Origin: Erwinia_E haradaeae_B
GTDB lineage: Bacteria > Pseudomonadota > Gammaproteobacteria > Enterobacterales > Enterobacteriaceae
DNA: 26,513 bases
Direction: 5' to 3'
NCBI RefSeq assembly: GCF_900698985.1
Contig: NZ_LR217731.1
Span: forward strand, 1 to 26,513
Shown: positions 1 through 7,960 of the stretch, piece after piece
How positions within the stretch are numbered: position 1 is the first letter of the stretch
Layout: each line of letters opens with the position of its first letter
Translations under genes and position numbers: made by a program
Notes under the pieces: model-generated
Seen by the model: the letters and a program-made list of their open reading frames with translations, nothing else
What the model was told of the DNA's origin: nothing
The model's database searches: none

Positions 1-436
1 TCTATACATTTAATTTTAAAAATGAAATTTTAGATAAATAAAAAATTTTATGATAAAATATTGATAGGTTGTTACTTAATAAACAAAAAATATATAAAAT
101 ATATATTAATAGTTTATATAATATTTTTATTAAAATAATTTGATTATCCTGAACCGATAATATTTTGAATGACTAAATATTATTTTTTAAACTAAATATT
201 TATTTATATAATAACAATCTAAATATTGTTTATAATATTTTTTAAAAAATAATAAAAAACTTATATTATACCACATAAATTCATTTATAACCGATTAACT
301 TTGTAACTTTTTAGTAGACTACTAATGCTATAAAATTTATATAACAATTAGTGTATTTTAAAAAAATTAACAATCTATTAAAATTATTTATATTGTTGTA
401 TTTTAATATTAATTAATATCAAAAACTTATTTAATG
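1..436. other. AT-rich non-coding spacer left of thiE
   Basis: Very AT-rich DNA downstream of the minus-strand gene thiE. I see no reading frame that resembles a protein, no RNA gene and no convincing terminator. If the molecule is circular, this spacer continues into the origin-like region at the right end of the window. Confidence 0.6.
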
Positions 437-1069
437 TTAACAACCTTCAATCTTTAATTTTAAATTAGCCGTTGCTTGACGCCAATCTGTTGCGCAAGTA
501 ATAGCGCTAACAACTGCTATACTTCCAACGCCACAAGCTAACACTTCATCTACCCGATCAAGAGTGATACCACCAATCGCTACAGTTGGAATATGTGTTA
601 AATTACTTACCATATTTTTTAATTTTAATAATCCTTGTGGATGTGATGACATCTTTTTAGTAGTCGTGGAAAATATATGCCCAAGAGCTATATAAGAAGG
701 ACTCCAATTTAATGCGCGTAATAACTCTGTTTCATTGTGAGTAGATAGCCCAATACGCAAACCAGAACGACAAATAGTACTGGCATTAGCTGTGTCCATA
801 TCTTCCTGACCTAAATGTACACCATAAGCTCCATAACGAATAGCTAATTGCCAATAATCATTAATAAATACTCGAGCTTTATATTGCTTACCTAAAAAAA
901 TTGCACTTTTTATATCTGAAGATAATTGTTCCTTTGGTTTATCTTTTAAGCGCAGCTGAACAGTAGTTACACCAGACTCAAGCATTCTCTTTAACCATAA
1001 TAGAGAATCAACTACCGGATATAAACCCAACCGATGCGGAACTGATAAAAAATTATTATTAAAATTCAT
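437..1069 (-). CDS. thiE: Thiamine-phosphate synthase ThiE
   Basis: ThiE joins HMP pyrophosphate to the thiazole phosphate carboxylate to give thiamine phosphate, the last step before ThiL; it is cytosolic. The 210-residue product has the usual length (about 211 in E. coli) and reads as a TIM barrel throughout. Visible motifs are VQLRLKD (about 37-43), FINDYWQLAIRYGAYGVHLG (68-87, with the pyrophosphate/Mg residues N70 and D71), D90, GLSTHN (107-112), GHIFSTTTKK (130-139), AIGGI (164-168) and GVGSIAVVSAI (180-190). The ATG follows an AGGGG ribosome site by about six bases. In enteric bacteria thiE lies between thiC and thiF; here it stands alone, far from both, although the other operon genes keep their order on the same strand. 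No substitution of a key residue was noticed. Confidence 0.96.
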   Translation of the reverse strand: MNFNNNFLSVPHRLGLYPVVDSLLWLKRMLESGVTTVQLRLKDKPKEQLSSDIKSAIFLGKQYKARVFINDYWQLAIRYGAYGVHLGQEDMDTANASTICRSGLRIGLSTHNETELLRALNWSPSYIALGHIFSTTTKKMSSHPQGLLKLKNMVSNLTHIPTVAIGGITLDRVDEVLACGVGSIAVVSAITCATDWRQATANLKLKIEGC

Positions 1070-2415
1070 ATTGACCCCTATAATTTCAACCTGGATATTT
1101 CTATTTTAATCTAGATAATTTTTCATTTTAGAAAATTTTACTATTTCATATCTAAAAATTAGTAACATCTCAAATTTTTTTAAAAATATATCTTCAAAAC
1201 ATAAAAATAAAAAAATATTCAAGTAATGTGTGCTTGCTTGTAACATAAAAAGTGTATTCAATAATACTAGTTAAAAAATTTCACTAATATAAATAATCAA
1301 GTTAATTTATAAAGATTGTATAAATAATATATATAGTGGATAATAAAACATATATTTTAAAAAATTTATAATATATAATTTTCATATAAATAAGATTTTT
1401 ATCTTAATTATATGTAATATATTACAAATTTTTAAAAAATAAATTTTTAAGATAATAAAAAATATTAAGATGATAAAAAAATATTTATTATAAATAATTT
1501 TTAATGATAGAAGAATAATAAAATTACTTATTAATTACATTTATAGAGTGAAATTTTTATAATTTATATTATAAATTAAGTAAAGTTGATATTATTAATA
1601 ATAAATAACAAAAAATAAAAATTTTAATAAATACTTCTTTTAAATAAAAATATTTATTTATATTCTGTAATATTTTACATATAAAAACATATTAGTATAT
1701 GATATAATAAATTAGTTAGCTTTTATAATATATAATATATATATAAACTACTAAAAATTCATATAAATAAACAATATAATTTTTATATAGAATATAATCA
1801 TAAAAAACTAAATTTTAGTAACATACTAAATATTAGTTATAGATATTAACATTTAACTACAACTACAAATACAACTACAATTATAATTTTTGTATAATAT
1901 ATAATTGTTTTATTATTAAAATAATTCGCATAATACTATTATAATATATCTATTTTAAAATAAATATTTTTAAATTACTAAAAAACTAATAGATTCATGA
2001 ATGGATATAGATAATTTTTTAAAAATGATCTATATCCATTCATGAATCATGATATTAAATAAATTGTATAATAGAAGTAATTTTTCTAAAATTCATGCAA
2101 TGGCTCTACATATATTTTGTTAGAAAATTAATATATATTTAATTAATAAATTATATATAATATATATAGATAAAATTATTAAAATAAACAAAGTTTTAAT
2201 ACTTATTAAAGATAATAAATATTATAATTAGTATATAAATTTTAAAGTAAATAAATAAATAAAAAAAATTCACTAAATTTAATTTAAAATTATAAAGGTA
2301 ATAAATAAAATATAACTATTTTACAAAACTTTTATATATTTTTAATATTATAAAAATTAACTAGAAAAATATAAAAGCAAATATCTATATATAGTAATAA
2401 AAAAGGTTTTTAATT
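1070..2415. other. Long AT-rich spacer between thiE and nuc
   Basis: About 1.35 kb of extremely AT-rich DNA with no protein-like reading frame. It contains a short ACAACT-type microsatellite (about 1854-1880) and one striking perfect 21-bp inverted repeat, listed separately. The divergent genes thiE and nuc presumably have promoters near its two ends, but so many TATAAT-like hexamers occur that none can be chosen. Confidence 0.6.
1992..2048. repeat. Perfect 21-bp inverted repeat with 15-nt loop
   Basis: Arms 1992-2012 and 2028-2048 are exact reverse complements. Each arm holds the self-palindrome ATTCATGAAT followed by GGATATAGAT. The loop (2013-2027) is itself partly self-complementary (ATTTTT/AAAAAT), so the whole element could extrude as a long cruciform or fold as a very stable hairpin. 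It stands alone in a decayed AT-rich spacer and is richer in sequence complexity than its surroundings. No run of U characteristic of a terminator follows either arm. Its function is unknown; a protein-binding site or cruciform structure are possibilities. Confidence 0.9.
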
Positions 2416-2967
2416 ATGAAAATAAAAAAATTAGCAAAATTATTATTTTTAATAACTCCCTATTTTTTCATTATCACACCATTACCAAAAACTATGGCAA
2501 GTACTAGTATACAAGATATAATAGTTGGGTTTTCACCTGGACAAACAGCAAAACAAATTATTTTATTAGCTATTTCAGAAGCACATAAATCAATTGATAT
2601 TGCTGCTTATTCTTTTACTAGTAAACCTATTGCATTAGCTTTAATTGATGCACAGAATCGAGGTGTAAATGTACGCTTAGTAGCTGACAAGAAATCAAAT
2701 AGCAGTAGATACACTGCTGTAACCTATCTAACTAATCATCACATTGCAGTAAAGTTAAATGAAAAATATGCTATCATGCATAATAAATTTATTATTATTG
2801 ATGGCCATTCAATTGAAACTGGGTCTTTTAACTATACACAAAGCGCAGTAGAGCGTAATGCAGAAAATGTCATTTACTTGCGTAATTATCCAAAAATTTC
2901 TGAAAAATATATGATAGAATTTAATCGTTTATGGAAAGAGTCTATATACATCAAACCAATCTATTAA
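2416..2967 (+). CDS. nuc: Secreted phospholipase D-family endonuclease (pKM101 Nuc type)
   Basis: Product of 183 residues resembling the small plasmid-encoded nuclease Nuc/EndA of IncN plasmid pKM101, a single-HKD member of the PLD superfamily that acts as a dimer on DNA in the periplasm. Residues 1-28 form a basic then hydrophobic signal peptide with probable cleavage after TMA. The catalytic motif is at 122-129 (H122, K124, D129), followed by the conserved GSFNYT (136-141) and E150. The matching N-terminal block (VGFSPGQTAKQIILLAISEA, SIDIAAYSFT) is present, so the protein looks complete. An AAGG site precedes the ATG by about eight bases. It has no mobilisation genes beside it. Base composition is very AT-rich, like the spacers, suggesting long residence. 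Periplasmic nucleic-acid scavenging or defence are guesses. Confidence 0.88.
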   Translation: MKIKKLAKLLFLITPYFFIITPLPKTMASTSIQDIIVGFSPGQTAKQIILLAISEAHKSIDIAAYSFTSKPIALALIDAQNRGVNVRLVADKKSNSSRYTAVTYLTNHHIAVKLNEKYAIMHNKFIIIDGHSIETGSFNYTQSAVERNAENVIYLRNYPKISEKYMIEFNRLWKESIYIKPIY

Positions 2968-3943
2968 TTTCAAATATAATTTATAATTTAAAATTTTTAT
3001 TTTTAAATAAAACATAAAATAAAACATAAAAACGTAAAAATAAAATTAAAGTAATACACTGTATAATTTTTTTAATATTCAATATAGTTATATATAAACA
3101 CTTTTTATTTATTATTAATATTTATTATAAAGAATAGATATTCTATTTTAATAAATATTAATAAATAAAATAATATATTAATAACATTATTAAATAAAAA
3201 TTTATAGATTTCTTATAATATAATAATTTTATTAATTATTGAAATTAAAAAATTATTAAAATTAATATAGAACTAAAGATATAAAATATTATACATATAT
3301 CTTTTTATGAAATAATTTTCAAAAACTACTAATTTTTATAAATTTTATATAAGTTAATATTTAATGGTAATTTAATATTATAAATTTTTAGTAAAAAATA
3401 ATTAGCATTTATAAATATTTAATAAAATTGATATAAAAAATTTAACATATAAAATATTTGTTAATCATTTTCGTTGAGTGTAACTTTAAAATAAGTTAAA
3501 TTATACTTTCAATAAATATCTATTTCTATGACCTATATATAACTAATAAATTATTAATCTATTTTTAAAAAAATTAGAATAATTAAATATATCATATATA
3601 AATAATTATTTTATTCATAAAAATAAAACATATTACATATCGATTATATACCAGATATTCTTTATTAATATGTTCTATATTTAGAATAATATATATTATA
3701 CTTTTTTAGTAAAGTGGTTATACTTAAACTCTCTTTAGAATAAAAACATTATAATTAATTTCAGTTTAAAAAATAATATTTATATTAAACATTTAAGAGA
3801 TATATGCTTATAATAAGTATATTAAAATTATAAGAAAAAGTTCTAATAATAATAAGATAAAAAATAATTTTAATCACTCTAAATAAAATTTAAAGTTTTC
3901 TTTAAAATTAATATTTATACTCATAATTAAGTATATGGATTTA

Positions 3944-3985
3944 TTGCTAGAGGATTGTTGTCCGAGGATTACTGCTAGAGGATTA
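3944..3985. repeat. Three tandem 14-bp repeats (GAGGATT core)
   Basis: Three head-to-tail units of exactly 14 bp begin at 3944, 3958 and 3972. Units 1 and 3 share TGCTAGAGGATT and unit 2 reads TTGTCCGAGGATT. The block is clearly richer in G than the surrounding spacer and lies about 165 bp before the first orphan antisense-RNA hairpin. It could be an iteron-like binding site, a fossil of coding sequence or chance slippage. Confidence 0.7.
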
Positions 3986-4151
3986 TAGGTTTTATATTAT
4001 ATACAACATATTACGAAAAATTAGTTATTCTATAATGTTACTATTTAGATCACTTTTTAGTGTTAGCATATTTAGAATAATATAATTCGATTTATTCTCT
4101 AAAAGATTTAAATATCACAAGTACATAAAGAACATTTAAAATTTTATATAT

Positions 4152-4227
4152 GCAAAAACCCTGATAGAGGTGATGATCTTGGCAGACTTCACTATCAGGG
4201 TTTTGCGATTCGCAAAATGCGTACTCA
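4152..4227 (-). ncRNA. Orphan copy 1 of the RepA-type antisense RNA gene
   Basis: A near-perfect hairpin spans 4152-4206 (arms GCAAAAACCCTGATAG and CTATCAGGGTTTTGC). On the plus strand its loop carries CTTGGCAGACTTC. Read on the minus strand it is a stem with CCC/GGG pairs followed by TTTTTGC, a classic intrinsic terminator. A minus-strand promoter lies to the right: -35 TTGCTT (4257-4262), a 17-bp spacer and -10 TATTAT (4234-4239), predicting an RNA of about 75 nt starting near 4227. The layout matches the copy at 25023 next to repA and the RNAI/Inc antisense RNAs of IncB/IncI-alpha/IncL plasmids (about 70 nt, YUNR loop motif). No repA or leader frame follows it here. RNA ends are inferred. 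Confidence 0.7.
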
Positions 4228-4456
4228 AAAAATATAATATCTCTATATAAAATACTAAGCAAGTATTAAAAACTTTTTAGGCGTAATATTTAAGAAAACT
4301 AAATTATAAAAATGTATTTTAATACAAAGATAATTAAAGTAAAATTACTTTACATATTGCTACTAAACTGAGAATTTTAAAAATCCAGATATAAAACGTG
4401 AATATATTTACTATAGAACACTAATATTAAAGTAATTACAATGTTTAATGAAGACC

Positions 4457-4957
4457 TTAAGATTGGTTTCCTTTATGCTCTATTATCTTATGTGTTGTGG
4501 CGTCTATAGAAATTTTAATTTTTTTTGGCTTTTCTTGTTCTGGAATATCATAGGTAAATTGTAGTTTTAATAATCCATGATCCAACATGGCTTCTTGAAT
4601 ATTAATTCTATTTTCTAAATTAAAACTAAGAGAAAATTCTTTTTTCTTAAAACCCTGATGAAACCATGTAACTTTTTTTTCATCTGTAGTAGCCGCTGAT
4701 TTTTCAGGTGTTGGTATGCCTCTAAGGGTTAATTGATTATTGAGTACTGAGATATCTAATTCATCTTGTGTATAACCAGGCACACTTAACGTCATTTCAT
4801 AATGTTCTTTATCTTTTTGAACTAAATTATAAACAGGTGTATCTGTTATAGGCGATTCACCTGTAATGCGGCTAAAAAGATTATCCATTTGTGTAAAACG
4901 ATCAGATAAAAGATGATTACTCCATGCCGGAATAAGAGAGAATGAACGATAAGTCAT
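4457..4957 (-). CDS. ibpA: Small heat-shock protein IbpA (Hsp20 family)
   Basis: ATP-independent holdase that binds unfolding proteins and hands them to DnaK/ClpB. The 166-residue product has the Hsp20 layout: an N-terminal arm (1-40), an alpha-crystallin domain (about 41-133) with HYEMTLSVPGYTQDELDI and LENRINIQEAMLDHGLLKL, and the C-terminal I-K-I oligomerisation motif (147-149). A tail of about 16 residues beyond that motif makes it longer than E. coli IbpA (137). AGGAG lies just before the ATG. A strong sigma-32 promoter precedes it (5023-5050). Aphid Buchnera plasmids also carry an ibpA beside repA genes, so a small heat-shock gene on an endosymbiont plasmid has a precedent. IbpA versus IbpB naming is uncertain because endosymbionts usually keep only one. 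Confidence 0.9.
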   Translation of the reverse strand: MTYRSFSLIPAWSNHLLSDRFTQMDNLFSRITGESPITDTPVYNLVQKDKEHYEMTLSVPGYTQDELDISVLNNQLTLRGIPTPEKSAATTDEKKVTWFHQGFKKKEFSLSFNLENRINIQEAMLDHGLLKLQFTYDIPEQEKPKKIKISIDATTHKIIEHKGNQS

Positions 4958-5680
4958 AGTATTCTCCTATAATATATATTATAAAATTTAAAGTTTATAA
5001 TAAAACAATTCGTATAATATTATAATGGGTATCATCAATATCTTTTCAAGGTTTCTATTTTAGAAAAAAGATATATTTTATGTATTTTTGTAAAAAATAG
5101 CTTAATAAATACAATTTTTAGGTTTTTCTTAGCAATATTATAAAGTCGTATATAATCTTGATACTAAAATAATTATAGAATAAAATTCTAAGTTATTAAC
5201 TAAACTATGTTTGATTTAAGTAGATAATTTCACTATTAATTAAAAAATTTATAATATGTATGCATATAAGAATAAACAAAAAAAAATAGTTTATAAATTA
5301 ATGTCTATAGATTAATAGTAAAAATATTACTATATACCTTAAAAAAAATCTCTTTATTAGGGATATGTAATCTATCTCATAATATTGATATCTCTTGAGG
5401 CATCAACATTCTGAGAATTAAAAAATATAAGTACAATAAGATTTTATTTTTAATATTGTCATAATAACTAAAGTGAAAAAAATGTAATGATTGATATTTT
5501 TTTTAAAAACAATCTTTACAATCAAATTAAAAATTTCAAAAAAGTGTGGATGTTACGTGAAGGACATCTAAAAAATATTAATTAATTATATATACTTGTA
5601 TTAAATATTTATTTAATTAGTATATAAAAATAATTTAAATAATTGAAATAATTTTAATATCTTACTGATAACCATCAAGG
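4958..5680. other. Spacer between ibpA and apbE (divergent promoters region)
   Basis: Contains the ibpA 5' leader and sigma-32 promoter at its left end (listed separately). The rest is AT-rich and holds no protein-like frame. The apbE promoter should be near 5560-5670, but no clear -35/-10 pair stands out from the AT background. Confidence 0.55.
5023..5050 (-). promoter_or_regulatory. Sigma-32 heat-shock promoter of ibpA
   Basis: On the minus strand CTTGAAA (5044-5050) is followed by a 14-bp spacer and CCCATTA (5023-5029), very close to the enteric sigma-32 consensus (CTTGAAA, 11-16 bp, CCCCATnTA). It predicts a start near 5016 and a leader of about 60 nt before the ibpA AGGAG site. The leader is AU-rich and self-complementary near the ribosome site (ATAATATATATTAT directly before AGGAG), but I see no ROSE-type anti-Shine-Dalgarno U(U/C)GCU, so a thermosensor is not supported. 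Confidence 0.85.
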
Positions 5681-5692
5681 TTGCAATTATTC

Positions 5693-6745
5693 ATGAATAA
5701 GATATGGCAATGTTTTACAGGCTGTATCCTAATATTTTTACAAATACCTCATGCTGATTCTCAAAATTTTTTAGATGATGAAAAAATAGTATTAACGGGT
5801 AACACCATGGGAACAAATTGGAAAGTTAGTTTTTCAGGGGTCAACTCGATAAGAAAACACACTCTACAATGTGCAATACAAAAGATTCTTGATAAAGATA
5901 ACGATCAGTTATCTACATGGAAAAATGACTCAGTAGTTTCAAGGTTTAATCAGTATCGTGGTATAAACCCGCAACCTGTAACGAAAGACATAGCAGACAT
6001 TATCATTCAAGCGTTACGTATCGGTTATCAAATGCATGGAGCAATGGATATTACAATTGGCTCATTGGTAAATTTATGGGGTTTTGGACCTAAGGGGTTC
6101 CTGATTCACCTTCCAACAGAGTTACAAATTAATAAAGCTCGCGCTTTAACAGGTGCTCATCATTTACAAGTGATTAATATTTCTAATCAATCGTATTTGT
6201 ATAAAGATTTACCAGAAATCTCCATAGATCTTTCTAGTGTAGGAGAAGGTTTTGCGACTGATCATTTAGCACGATTTATGGAAGAGGAAGGAATTAAAAA
6301 CTACCTTGTTTCAGTCGGTGGCGCCGTTCGCGCTCATGGTCAAAAAAGTAAGTATAAAACTTGGAAGGTTGGTATACAAAAACCAACAGATTTAGAAAAT
6401 TCTGTACAAGATATTGTTGTATTAAATGAGTGTGCCATCAGTACTGCTGGAACTTATCGTAATTATTATGAAATAAATGGAAAACGATTTTCACATTTAA
6501 TTAATCCAGTTACTGGGTGGCCTACACAAAATACTCTTGTATCAGTTTCTGTTATTGCTAGTACTGCATTGGAAGCGGATTGTTGGGATAGCGGCCTTCT
6601 TATATTAGATATAGAAAAAGCTAAAGAATTAGCTCAAAAATACAAAAAAGCAGTATATTTAATTTCTCAAAATGGCGATAAGTTTACTACTTGGATTTCT
6701 CCAAAATTTTCTTCTTTTATTCAATCTTCTAAAGTTATATCTTAA
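5693..6745 (+). CDS. apbE: FAD:protein FMN transferase ApbE
   Basis: ApbE flavinylates target proteins such as NqrB/NqrC and RnfD/RnfG by attaching FMN to a threonine, in the periplasm or at the membrane. The length (350 residues from this ATG) matches E. coli ApbE (351). Blocks visible are TGNTMGTNWKVSF, GAMDITIGSLVNLWGFGP, IDLSSVGEGFATDHLA, YLVSVGGAV, AISTAGTYRNYYE with FSHLINPVTGWP, and ALEADCWDSGL with the metal-binding acid and hydroxyl residues. The N-terminus is a short hydrophobic signal sequence; an FTGC resembles a lipobox but sits very early (about residue 11), so lipidation is doubtful. An in-frame TTG at 5681 would add four residues but has no room for a ribosome site; AAGG is 12 bases before the chosen ATG. 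ApbE was first found through thiamine-requiring Salmonella mutants, an intriguing link to its neighbours. Confidence 0.93.
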   Translation: MNKIWQCFTGCILIFLQIPHADSQNFLDDEKIVLTGNTMGTNWKVSFSGVNSIRKHTLQCAIQKILDKDNDQLSTWKNDSVVSRFNQYRGINPQPVTKDIADIIIQALRIGYQMHGAMDITIGSLVNLWGFGPKGFLIHLPTELQINKARALTGAHHLQVINISNQSYLYKDLPEISIDLSSVGEGFATDHLARFMEEEGIKNYLVSVGGAVRAHGQKSKYKTWKVGIQKPTDLENSVQDIVVLNECAISTAGTYRNYYEINGKRFSHLINPVTGWPTQNTLVSVSVIASTALEADCWDSGLLILDIEKAKELAQKYKKAVYLISQNGDKFTTWISPKFSSFIQSSKVIS

Positions 6746-7246
6746 TTTATGTACTTTAAGTATTTTATATGCCTTAATCAAAGATTAAAAAAAATATTTT
6801 TCTAATAGCTCTTAGAAAAGACGGACTCAAATTTAATATCTCTGCTTTAGAGAGTTAATTGTATTAATAGATATTATAGTATAAAAAATTAATCAGTGGA
6901 CTATACTAATTTTTACTATTCTAAAACTAATAATATAAAATTATAGATGATGATTAAAAACATAACATGTATTAATTATTTCTTTCATGTTATTTTTTTA
7001 AAATACGTATTACCTATCATTATTTTCTAATAATTTTTACCTACATGATACCAAATACATCAGATTTTTTATTTTATAAATAAATTTTTTATACGACTCC
7101 TCAATTTACAATACTAATATTATCTCTTTTACAAAAATTTTTATCTAACGATAAGCTAAAGAATAATATTATATTTTATATATAAGCTGCAGTATTAGTC
7201 TTCAAAGCATTATTTGAAATAAAAATATAAAAAGGAACATCTGTTT
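6746..7246. other. AT-rich spacer between apbE and gpmA
   Basis: About 500 bp with no protein-like frame or RNA gene. A ribosome site (AAAGGAAC) for gpmA lies at its right edge. I see no clear terminator for apbE or promoter for gpmA. Confidence 0.55.
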
Positions 7247-7960
7247 ATGTCTACTACTAAATTAGTCTTAATACGTCATGGAGAAAGCCAATGGAACAAG
7301 CAAAATCGTTTTACAGGATGGCATGATGTTGATTTAACAGAGAAAGGCCAGAAAGAAGCAAAAGATGCGGGTAAATTGTTAAAAAGCAAAGGATTTACTT
7401 TTGATCTAGCTTACACCTCACTTTTAAAGCGTGCTATTCATACTATATGGTTTGTTCTAGATGAAATAGACCAAGCATGGTTGCCAATAGAGAAAACATG
7501 GCATTTAAATGAACGTCATTATGGTGCTCTGCAAGGCATGGATAAGACTAAAAGCGCTATGATATATGGTAATATACAAGTTCAAAAATGGCGTCGTAGC
7601 CTAACTTCTGTTCCACCTGCTCTTGACCGTATTGACAAACGTTTTCCTGGTCATGATCCACGTTATTCTTCATTAACTAATGAACAGCTTCCTATTACTG
7701 AAAGTTTAAAAATGACTATGAATCGAGTACTGCCTTACTGGAATCAATCAATTCTTCCACACATAAAAAATGGTAAGAAAATTATTCTTTCTGCGCATGG
7801 GAATTCTCTTCGTGCATTAATAACATATCTGGACAATATTTCCGAAGAGGAAATTTTTAAACTCAATATACCGACTGCTATTCCATTAGTATATGAATTT
7901 AATGAGGATTTTAATCCTATAAAACACTATTGGCTTAATACTGATAATAAAAAAATCTAA
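7247..7960 (+). CDS. gpmA: 2,3-bisphosphoglycerate-dependent phosphoglycerate mutase GpmA
   Basis: Glycolytic enzyme interconverting 3- and 2-phosphoglycerate through a phosphohistidine. The 237-residue product has all catalytic residues in E. coli numbering: R10-H11-G12-E13 (H11 is phosphorylated), R62, E89 in LNERHYGALQ and H184 in SAHGNSLRAL. Other conserved blocks are FTGWHDVDLTEKG, KRAIHT and FPGHDPRY. It is about 13 residues shorter than E. coli GpmA (250); the missing part is the flexible C-terminal tail, which closes over the active site in related enzymes, so some loss of activity is possible but not shown. An AAAGGAAC site lies about ten bases before the ATG. A core glycolytic gene on a plasmid is unusual and may tie the plasmid to cell survival if it is the only copy. 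Confidence 0.95.
   Translation: MSTTKLVLIRHGESQWNKQNRFTGWHDVDLTEKGQKEAKDAGKLLKSKGFTFDLAYTSLLKRAIHTIWFVLDEIDQAWLPIEKTWHLNERHYGALQGMDKTKSAMIYGNIQVQKWRRSLTSVPPALDRIDKRFPGHDPRYSSLTNEQLPITESLKMTMNRVLPYWNQSILPHIKNGKKIILSAHGNSLRALITYLDNISEEEIFKLNIPTAIPLVYEFNEDFNPIKHYWLNTDNKKI

Larger units (their letters stand above)
2968..4456. other. Long AT-rich spacer between nuc and ibpA
   Basis: About 1.5 kb without a protein-like frame, lying between the convergent ends of nuc (plus) and ibpA (minus). It holds a three-unit 14-bp tandem repeat (3944-3985) and the first orphan copy of the antisense-RNA module (about 4150-4262), both listed separately. Otherwise only AT-rich sequence is seen. Confidence 0.6.

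Noticed and set aside
5681..5692. TTG start for apbE giving 354 residues
   Set aside because: The only ribosome-like AAGG directly abuts the TTG; the ATG at 5693 is a better, though not perfect, choice.
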